From positions 1 to 64,000 of the forward strand of contig CANEHB010000006.1 in the NCBI GenBank assembly GCA_947427205.1: a stretch of 64,000 nt of DNA. Reading direction: 5' to 3'. Every line of letters begins with the position of its first letter. The first letter of the stretch is position 1. A program made the translations under genes and the position numbers. This document shows, piece by piece, positions 18,401 through 27,200 of the stretch. The notes beneath the pieces are model-generated. The model made no database searches and had not been told where the DNA came from. It saw only the letters and a list, made by a program, of their open reading frames with translations. Source of the DNA: an uncultured Clostridium sp. Lineage in GTDB: Bacteria; Bacillota; Clostridia; TANB77; CAG-508.

Positions 18401-20737
18401 TCTTACAGAAGTTACAGTTGCTCCTAAATTATTGTAATTTGATGTACTATTTACTGCTACAAGTCCTGTTGGAGCTGAATACATAAATTGTAATTCTCCT
18501 GCCCCTCCATCTTGATAATTTGTAGCTTCACTATTATTATATCTTAATTTGATGATATCTGATTTTGCTGGTGTATATAAATTAACTTTAATATTAGCAT
18601 TAATTACTATATTAGTACCATTTGTTAATACACCTGAGTTAATTCCTTCTTGAACTCCACCTAATGTTACTCTTATTATTCTTCCATCTTGTTCTGCTCT
18701 TACTACTTCTAAACCTTCTCCATAAAGAACACTTATATTTGTTACTTCCAATTTTTCAACATATTCTGGTAATTCAACTTCAAATACTGAATTTCCATAT
18801 ACGTCTGATTTTTCTGTAGCATTGTTTAATTCTATTCTTAATTCAACATCATTGTTATTTGCAAGTGTTGAAAGATTGTCTCTATCCATAACTAAATTTG
18901 CTTTAGTTACTGTATCTATTAAATCTGTTTTTGATTCAGCTTCATCTACTTCAACTATTTCATCTACATATGAATAATTAGCTTTTATTACAGATTTTGT
19001 TTTTATAGAAGCAAATCCTGCAAATTCTTGTTTACTATCATTTGAATTTGCCATTACTTTTATATTGTTTATTACTAAGTTTCCTTCTCCTACTGGTTTA
19101 GTAGTTTTGAAAATTAATCTTGAGTAATTTCCTTCAAAAGGAACTACTATATTTCCTTCTTCATTTGCTTCACTTTCATTATTTATAATAGTTAATTCAT
19201 TTCCTTCTAGGTCAAGTACTTTGATATTTCCTTCTTCACCTAAAATATTTATAAATTCTTCTTTTGATACAGATATTTGTTTATAATATAAATCATTATT
19301 TTCATGACTTTCTTCTGATTTATCTATATACTCATTTGATATATCTTCTACTTCAATACCTTCAACTATATCTTTATAAGAAACATTTATTATAGTTTTT
19401 GTATTTATTTGAGTCTCATATCTATCACTATTATTGTAGTTTGAATAAACATAAGCTTTTGAAACTTCTTTAGTTTCATTTTCTATATTCAAAGATACTA
19501 TGTCACCAATTTGTTTATCTACTGAATATTCATAATTATCACTACTTGTTACTATATTAATATTGTCGTCTTTCTCTACTCCGCTAAAAGTTACTATATT
19601 AGCTTCGATTTCAGATTCTATTGTTGTATTTGATGCTTTAGCACCCTCAAAAGTATATGTAATTAAATATTCGCAAACTCCTGATTCATTATAATATCTT
19701 TCTTCTTCAACTACTTCTTTTTCAGCATCTTTTAAGTATTCGTCTTCATATTCATTTACTTCAACTAATCTTTTCTCATTAGTAACTTTTATTGATAATT
19801 CATTATCTTCTTGATTATAGTTCCAATTATCTTGATTAAATGTTAAGTTTCCAGCTGTTTGTCCATTTACTCCTGCTGTAGAATTAGCTACAACTGTTAT
19901 ATTTGAAGGAGCTATTCCATCAAATGTTGGAACTTTAATTTTAACTTCTGATTCTTTTACTGGTAATGTGTTTTTATCAGTAGTACTATCTACTTTAACT
20001 ACTGTTTGTAAAATAACACCTCTACCAAAATCTATATATTTTTCTACTGCTGTTTCTACTTTAACTTCTCTTTCATCTTTCCAAGAAACATTTAATTTAA
20101 TTTCTCTTGATACTTCTATTTCGTCACCGTCATCGTCAACATATATACCAGAGAATTTTACTAAACAATCATTTGAAAATTTATTTTCATTTACATATGA
20201 TTCATTTTTATATCCTATTGGTAGTGAAAGACTAATTTCTTTAGAACTGTTTATTTGTTGCATTGAAATTATATTGTCTTCTAAACTTTGAACATATTCT
20301 GGTAAATCATATTCTATAGTTTCTTTATCATCACTTTCTATTGCTTCATCTTCTACGTCTTCTGTTACTTCAGTTTCTTCCTCTTGTTTTTCTCCTTTGA
20401 AATCTTTTACCTCAAAGTTTAATCCGTTTCCTTCTTCTGTTTCTGCAATCTCAATTTTAGCATCTTTTAAATATCCACTTTTTTGAACATCTAATTTCAT
20501 GCTAATTGCCAATTCCTCATTATTCACATCACTAATAACCGAAGTTTCTTTCTCATCTTCGGTTCCAAAATAAGCTTCAAATCCAACATTTTTATGTCCT
20601 GTGTCAGATTTAGTGCCAAAAAGTGTTTCTGCAAAACTTGATGCAAAACTTTTTGTAATAAACGCAAAGTTTGCAGAAGTTAGTGTAAATATTAGGATTA
20701 TTGCTAACAATTTTTCTAGAATTTTGTTTTTAAGCAT
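15464..20737 (-). CDS. Giant surface protein A2: DUF11-like repeats and SdrD-B domain
   Basis: 1757 aa. The ATG at 20737 is used because GGGAGGAATT precedes it; an ATG at 20755 would overlap that RBS. A signal segment (about residues 10-30) is followed by a long beta-rich region with an acidic Glu/Asp stretch near residues 115-140. DUF11-like repeats (VKNEGDAVADHVKLTDVIPDG; VSNIGDVSGYAKNIVDYIPDG) come next, around an SdrD-B module near residue 1420 (SGTAWVDENKDGMRN ... TDTNGTYTF). The end is SAKTGE, a hydrophobic helix, then KRKGGV, which resembles a sortase signal. It is the first gene of the A2-B2 pair and its stop overlaps the possible GTG start of B2, so translation is probably coupled. 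It is clearly paralogous to A1 (shared GTNI-V-N-x-NI and SNILGRIPFKG-like segments). A stalk or adhesin role is inferred. Confidence 0.75.
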   Translation of the reverse strand: MLKNKILEKLLAIILIFTLTSANFAFITKSFASSFAETLFGTKSDTGHKNVGFEAYFGTEDEKETSVISDVNNEELAISMKLDVQKSGYLKDAKIEIAETEEGNGLNFEVKDFKGEKQEEETEVTEDVEDEAIESDDKETIEYDLPEYVQSLEDNIISMQQINSSKEISLSLPIGYKNESYVNENKFSNDCLVKFSGIYVDDDGDEIEVSREIKLNVSWKDEREVKVETAVEKYIDFGRGVILQTVVKVDSTTDKNTLPVKESEVKIKVPTFDGIAPSNITVVANSTAGVNGQTAGNLTFNQDNWNYNQEDNELSIKVTNEKRLVEVNEYEDEYLKDAEKEVVEEERYYNESGVCEYLITYTFEGAKASNTTIESEIEANIVTFSGVEKDDNINIVTSSDNYEYSVDKQIGDIVSLNIENETKEVSKAYVYSNYNNSDRYETQINTKTIINVSYKDIVEGIEVEDISNEYIDKSEESHENNDLYYKQISVSKEEFINILGEEGNIKVLDLEGNELTIINNESEANEEGNIVVPFEGNYSRLIFKTTKPVGEGNLVINNIKVMANSNDSKQEFAGFASIKTKSVIKANYSYVDEIVEVDEAESKTDLIDTVTKANLVMDRDNLSTLANNNDVELRIELNNATEKSDVYGNSVFEVELPEYVEKLEVTNISVLYGEGLEVVRAEQDGRIIRVTLGGVQEGINSGVLTNGTNIVINANIKVNLYTPAKSDIIKLRYNNSEATNYQDGGAGELQFMYSAPTGLVAVNSTSNYNNLGATVTSVRQGLQEDIIDIYAEAKTATMEVIVMNNNNNTVSNVSILGRIPFKGVKDIATGEDLGTTLDTKLVGGIVQDAHNNALFNIYYSENGEATKDLEDLSNGWKMNPENLEAVRSYLLVPVESDYEMEQAEILRFTYEYEIPENLTHNENIYGTFLAYYTNNSEIAVTDEKTSPDKIGLTTGEGPELKIEVSSDKEVIKEFSEVQVNVVATNVGNSKAENVNVEFNIPRFSEYVSYEIEDENIDIVKEDEVIKASKAILEKDEKIEFKVNLKAADMPTLEEYYRGTEGFGEYDGQYKIIKYDEEGNILEEKVITEAPEICIEPKASVSAKDLGATLTAEGNKIKVTEAEFEITIENKSDIDEDLDVQKAGDEVLFHVGVENLTEKTMKNVVVTQELPEDFSFVKAAVIGYEEDGLTSTEIAQGNYDETTRTISWKIDTLNEYAYIPLTFTIKVNEIDESITKKDIELIAKVSADETDSYESNRVLTIIGRPVLVITQVSENTDTYIKEGDKVNYIFTVKNEGDAVADHVKLTDVIPDGIAVRKITYISDGIVGNKKVSSSREAVIMANIKPKEELVVNIEAVASNLGGVQEKTVTNFATVSSEEIEEMQTNSVTHIVEASEKSIVASELQSSSNNNSLAQNSNISKTYKLSGTAWVDENKDGMRNVGEQLLSGIVVRLVNSETGVIQTSTTTDTNGTYTFSGIENGNYLVIFEYDTVKYTVTAYKKDGVEINVNSDAITTKLEQDGKTRNGAITDVVTIANGSVSGIDIGLVLADTFDLKLDKGITRVTTQSVKGTTNDTYDNVDLAKTEIAAKYLSGSTVIVEYAITVSNIGDVSGYAKNIVDYIPDGMTFNSSLGENSNWYTGSDGNLYTSALADRELAPGESATIKLVLTRQMTAENAGIINNLAEIYEDYNIYGISDHNSTPANKAQGENDLGSADIIISAKTGETFIYISVIITTILLGSIVIFIAYNKIVLAKRKGGV

Positions 20738-20805
20738 AATCTTAATTCCTCCCATAATAACAAATTTTGTGACATAGTATTCTTTTTTACTATTTTATAA
20801 GTATA

Positions 20806-20833
20806 ATTTTACTCTTTTTTTTTAAGTAGTCAA
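20806..20833 (-). promoter_or_regulatory. Proximal promoter P2 of the A2-B2 pair
   Basis: On the minus strand TTGACT (20833-20828) and TAAAAT (20811-20806) are 16 bp apart. A second TTGACT lies at 20840-20835 against a hairpin that could be an operator. The predicted leader is about 60 nt. Confidence 0.45.
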
Positions 20834-20980
20834 TAGTCAAAGCCTTTAAAATAAAGGCTTTTAAAACATTTTTTCTTTCTACTCGCTACGGATGTTCATT
20901 TTTTAAACTTTCTTATTTTTTTATATAAAATTTTTATTACACAATCCTAGAGTTACTTATAATTTGTCGTAAAAACGCTA

Positions 20981-21009
20981 TACATATCTATTATACACCA
21001 TTATGTCAA
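20981..21009 (-). promoter_or_regulatory. Distal promoter P1 of the A2-B2 pair
   Basis: On the minus strand a consensus TTGACA (21009-21004) is 17 bp from TATGTA (20986-20981), with A-rich tracts upstream. The leader would be about 240 nt and include the 20839-20861 hairpin. Confidence 0.5.
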
Positions 21010-21210
21010 CTTTTTCAAGGATTTCGAGCCTTTTTTTGCCTTTTTTTCAATTTTTTTGTTTTTAGATTTCTTTATTTTATTATCTTTCCTGTCTTTCTTT
21101 GTCGAATTGTATATTTTTTTGCATAATTTTGTATATTTTTTATTCCGTAAATAGCTTTTGCGTAGCATTTTTATTATAAAAATACAGAACAGTTTTCTTA
21201 TAATATAATA

Positions 21211-21239
21211 AAGAAGAGACCTATAAAAGCCTCTTCTCT
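21211..21239 (-). terminator. Terminator of the A1-B1 pair
   Basis: AGAAGAG and CTCTTCT pair around a 12 nt loop and are followed on the minus strand by TTATT. It lies 10 bp after the B1 stop. Confidence 0.6.
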
Positions 21240-21248
21240 ACTTATTTT

Positions 21249-24200
21249 TTATTTATAACGTCTCTTTTTAATTTTAGTTATTATCGTTTTTGTTACAAAT
21301 ATTGCTATAATTACTACGGCAACTGCAATTACAATCACTCCTACACTTACTTTAGCTGTCTCTACTGCATTTACTATTACTCTTCTATTTTTCATCATAC
21401 CAGTTGGTGGTGTTAATGTAATTGTCTCTGTTGCAGCTGTATCTGGTTCAAATGATGATGTTATGAATTCTTTACTTCCTTTTGTTGGATCATCTGGCGT
21501 TGTATTTACGTTAGCATTTCCTATTGTTGTTGCAAAGTTTGTTCTTCTACCTGTTAATGTTGTAAATTGTATAATCTCTGCTATATTTTCATAACTCATA
21601 TTATCTGTTGATGTTTCAGCTGATACAACTTTTGATACTGGTAAATATACTATACCCCTAGATTCATATAGATTTTCTGTTTCATCTGTTACTGCTGGTA
21701 ATAAGAATCTTGATAAGTCTTGATTATTTACAATGTATTTATCATTTTCATCACCTATATCAACTCTTCTATCATCTACTGATACTACTAAGTTTGTATA
21801 TTCCATTCCTTGTACATTTATTAGTTTTACACCATTATCGCTTACTATTGAAGTTCCTGGCATTGCCTTTGTATTTCTTAAGCCTTTTAGTGTATATACA
21901 TAATTTACAAGTTCAGATGCTGTGCTCTTTGACCAATATTTGTCTTCTAAATTGTTATTATTTGTTTCTTGATCAAATTCTAAATCTGTATCAACATAGT
22001 CTAATATCTTATCGAATTTTAAGCTTGATACTGTGTCTAATGCTGTTTCTTCACCTGTATAGTATGCATATCCTACATATGTACCATAGTATCCTGTTTT
22101 ACCATTTGCTACATCTGTAATTGTCTTTGTTCTATTTCTATAAAGATCTGAGTTTTCATCAAATGCAAACATATCAGCATATACCATATTTCTTGCTGTT
22201 CCAGAAGCTGTATAGTTTGTATCGATTATATTAACTCCTTTTCCATTATATTCTGCCACTAAGTCTTGTGTTGCTTTATTTTCTTTATATCTAATATCAT
22301 TTAAGTTTGTTGTTATTCTATCAATTTCACTTTCATTATTAGCTTTAAACTTATACATAATATCTATCTTAGATCCTTGTAATATATCATCATCAACTTG
22401 AATGTATATAAATCCTTGTGTATCTTCTGTTGTTAAATCTTTTAGTAATGCTGTGTAATCATTTGAGATAAATTGTATTAAGTCTAAACCTGTAGATTTT
22501 TCTGTATCTATATGGTGAACTGTTGCTTCTTGTTCTCCTGTTGTATAGAAGAATAAGTCTATTAATGTATTTCCATCTTCTGTTGTTATCTTAACTTCAT
22601 CAATCTCTTTAGCTAAACTTATTTGAGATTCAGGTCTGTATTCAATACCAAAGTCTACATTCTCAATTTTGAAATCTCTAGTATTTGTATCTGCATAATG
22701 AATTCTCTCTAATTCTCTATAGTAAATATCTCTTGCAATAGCTTCTGCATCTTCTTTATTTCCTGAATTAACATCTTGTTTGAATATGTATTTAGGTGTT
22801 TGTGTATCTGTTAATTTTTCAGCTTTAACTAGGAATTCAACTGTCTCAGCTTCCATATATGTATTATCTGTTAAGATTTCTAGTTGATCAGCATTATTCT
22901 TATCAGATCTTTCTGTTAATTTTGTTCCATTAGCTACACCTTTTAATATTTCTGCAAGTTCATTTGTCATAACTTCTGAAAATCTATTTACTTCAAGTCT
23001 TCTAACCTCATCATCTCTACCATCGTTTCTATCTGCAACCTCTAATTTTCTGATTATTTCATCAACATCTGTTTCATTATCACTTAATTCATTTGTATAT
23101 TGTGTTGATTTATAATCTTGACCATTAAAGATTAACATATCATTTTGAGCTTCTAATGTTGCATCATATGTCGCACTTGCTTTATTTTCTTCTACTGTAT
23201 CACCATATGTAAATCTTACTATATATTTACCTGGAACAAATCCAATTAATTCATATTTACCATCTGTGTCTGTTCTTATATGTTGAACTTGCTCCCATGT
23301 TACATCTGAAAGTATTTCTTCATAATAATGTGTTGGATCTACTTGTACTATTTCAATAAATTCTGCTCTAGCATTTCTAACTTTAATGTCTTTTTCTTCG
23401 CTTACACTTTCATCTTTATAATGTAATTTAACACTTTCGTTTTCTTTTCCTAGATTATTCTTTATTTCTTCTGTATCATATAGACCATCACCTATATATT
23501 GTTCATCTCCACCTGTTCCTAAAGTATCTGTTCTTGAGTCATCCCAAACCATACCAGATATACTTCTTATAATCTTAGGTGTTCCTTGAAGTTCTACTAC
23601 AATTTGAATCTTTTTGTATTTTTCTTCAATTTTTTCCTTAGTATTTTCTGTTGCATCTGCAACTATCTCAATACCAGTTTTATATGTAGTATCTTCATAA
23701 TACTCTACATTATCTGCTGAAGTTAAACTTTCTGAATATCCTGCTTCACCAGGTATTACACCTGTACTGTCATTTTTAACACCTATATTACCAGGGTTAG
23801 AATCCATATCTACTAATGATGCTGGTTTTCCATCTGTATACCATACTGAGTATGCATTTACTTGAGCTATGTTTTCTGTGCCTCTGCCATATTTTTCTTT
23901 ATATGCAGATGTTGTTCTTTCAGCTATTTTTAATGATCTTTCTAATACTTTGCTTGTTACTTTAGTTGTTGTTCCTTCTGTTTCTGTTATAGATGTAGAG
24001 CCAGATTTATTTGTATTTGTACTTTCTGATGTGCTTACTGTTTCCTCATAATTTTCATTTGTTATTCCAACTTCTAAAGCTTCTTTATCAATTACGTATT
24101 TAACATATATATCTAAGTTTTCACCTTCGTGTATTATTTCATCTCCCATACCTGTAATATAAACTGTGTTATATCCATCTGCTGTAAAGTCATTAGCTTT

Positions 24201-27200
24201 TTCAGAGAATTTTCCTTTTGGTCCTCTTGATGATGTATTAGATAATGTTAGATCTACTTTTACATAATTTCCATTAGGATCTTCTTTAAAGATTGGTTTT
24301 GCTCCTCCTACTGCTGTATCAACACTATATCTTGTACCTGTTGCTCCACTTCCTGCTGGTTTAAAGTACCAAGCTTCTGCTATATTTATTTTCTTATCTA
24401 CTAAGAATCCTTCTGCATCTTTCGTTTTTACTGTTATAAAATCTTTTGCAACATCTTCTGTGTATTTAATAAAGTTTGCATCATATAAGTCTAATACTTC
24501 ATGAACTTTTACATCTAGTTTTGTATCTGTTACATCTGGTTGATTTTCTCCTCTACCCTCTCTTACTGTATCATCATCTGTAACTGATTTATTGTCTAGT
24601 GTAATTCTATAAGTTACTTCAACATTTAGTTCACTTTCACCATTTAGACCTTTATATTTTCTAACTGCTGCTGCTTTATATTGTTCAAATCTATATTTAT
24701 AATCTGATTCGTATAACTCTAATCCATATGGTTTTCCGATTATATAATCTTGTAGATATGCTCCTTGTGAATAGTTCTCTGCAAATCCCATATCTCCATT
24801 TAAACCATTATTTTGATTGAAGTTATATTCCATTTCTTCACCATCTATTGTTGTTTTTACTTTATAAACATCTTTTGTTAAAGCAATATCAGCATCTTCT
24901 CTTAATTCTAATCCTAAATTTATATGTTTTAAGTAATCTGTTTCTGGTTTTTCATTTCCCATTGATCCAAATTGGAATAGCCATAAGTAATTTGTTGAAT
25001 TTGCATCATTTTTATTTGATGGTACGTTTATAAAGCTTCTTGATGTCATTAGTCTTGAATTATCTTCCATTAGCTCTGATTTGTGATTTACTTTATCATA
25101 AACCATATCATTTGTTTTATTTAATCCTAAATCATAAGCTACATTGTAAGAAATATATTCATATTGAGTATTAAATTGTTCTCTTACATCTTTAAATTCT
25201 GCTGCATTTGAATCTATTAAGTATTCTGGTTCATAAGAACCTTCTTCTTTTAGATGTTTCTTTCCATCTGTTCCTGCATAAAATTCTGTACTCTTATATA
25301 GCACACCATCATATTCATATTCTATGTAGTAACTTAAGATTTGGCTAGATGTTGTATAATTTCCATTTCCATCTTTGTTTGTTGCTTTATCAATACGTTG
25401 ATACATAGTACCACTTGAGAATCCTGTATCATGGTTATAGTATTCTTTATACCATCCAAGATTTAAATCTCTACCAAATGTATATAAACCATTTGCATCT
25501 GTTTTTGTTGTTCTTAATAATGTTCCATCAGATTGATATAAGTGAACTACAACATCTTTCTTTCTAGCATCTGAATTTAAATTATAGTATTTTTGTTGAG
25601 TTTCATTTGCTGTATCTTGCATAAATCCATCTCTATCAAAGTCTACCCAAACATTACCAGCAATTACTAAGTCTTTCATTCTTACAAATTCACTTGAAAT
25701 TTGTTGTTTAGAAATATTCTCATTATGACTTGGATTTTTTATTTCTCTTGTATCTTTATCTGTATTGTTTATATTTGTTAACACTGTAAGTTCTGCTTTA
25801 TTTTCTAAATCATATAGATACATATTGCTTTCTGTAATTTCTACAGTTACATAGTAAATTATGAATTCTCCTGGGTTTAAAATTGTTTCGTTTCCAATTC
25901 TATATCTATATGTATTATATTTACCTTCTACAGTTGGTGCTGAAACATTAACTGCTACATTTCCAGTTGAACTATATCTTGTACATATACTTCCATCAGC
26001 ATTATACATTTTAGCTTCAACATTTTTCTGTGTTAATCCTATTTGCATATAATCTTTTACTTCAGTTGTTCTAACTTGTGTTGCTGGTTTATTTCCTGAA
26101 GGTATACCTGCCCCTTTTGCTTTAGCTTCGTTTGTAACTTTAATTGCATATATTAGAGTTTCATATTTTTCTGCTGATACTGGTTTTTCTTGTTTTTCTT
26201 TATCTGATTTTCTTTCTCTTGAAGTTTTTAATGTACCATCAGCATTTGTTATAAATCCTCCATTTGTGAATGTATTGCTGTTATTCTCTTTTTCTATTTT
26301 CTCATCATATTTATAAACATATTTATCCATAAATGCATCATAATCATTTAATATATACCAGTCACTTGTATTTAAGTTACTTGAATTATTTTTTATTACA
26401 CATAAATTATCTGGAACTGAATTATCTCCTCTGTTTGGTCCTCTATTGATATTTTTCATAGTACCTATAAATTTAACATTATTTTCTTCAATAGTTCCTT
26501 TTGTATATTCATCTACAGTTAATGTAACTGTTACTATTCTTACTCCTCCTGCTGGTACCATTAAATCTTTAATTGTAAATGTTCCACCATTTGTGCTTGC
26601 ATCTGTTTTACTAATTATATGTGAGTTATTTCCTGTAACTCCTGTTCCACTTACCTGTATATCTAATTTAGAATATTTCTTAGGTAAAGTATCTTCAATG
26701 TTTACATATACTTTATCTGGAGTCCAATATGGATCTGAATCTCTGCCTACATCAAACCTTGAACCAGAACTACTTGTTGTATTGTAAACTTTTATTTTAT
26801 ATGTAACTGTATCTCCATACTCTACATATACTGGATTTGATCTTTTTGTACCTTCTGTCATTCCTCTTACTACTGATCTTTCATCTGTAGCTTTTAATGT
26901 TGTATCTATACTACTTATCTTAATATTGTCTTGATTATGTTCTACATCATAAATATATTTTTCAACACTTACATTAAATTCTTTGATTTTATAAAAATCT
27001 GAATCTTTTGTAATTCCTTTAGGACCATCTCCTAGTTCTGCTACGTTAACTACTGGACCATTATGTCTAACATCTCCTGGACTATAATCTGTTCTGTTAT
27101 AGTCAACACTTCCAGAGTTCTTTGTAATAATTTCAGAAGAGTTTTCCCATAATCCAGTTTCTGCTGTAGGTCTTAAAGTTACTACTACTTTAAATACTTG

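Larger units (their letters stand above)
20738..21248. other. 511 bp regulatory region between the two giant gene pairs
   Basis: No gene is seen. From right to left it holds the B1 terminator (21211-21239), an exact Spo0A box TGTCGAA (21100-21106), long A-rich tracts on the minus strand that could act as an UP element, promoter P1 (20981-21009), a one-mismatch Spo0A box TGTCGTA (20965-20971), a 9 bp hairpin AAAGCCTTT/AAAGGCTTT (20839-20861) and promoter P2 (20806-20833). The A2-B2 pair therefore has its own regulated transcription unit. Confidence 0.5.
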
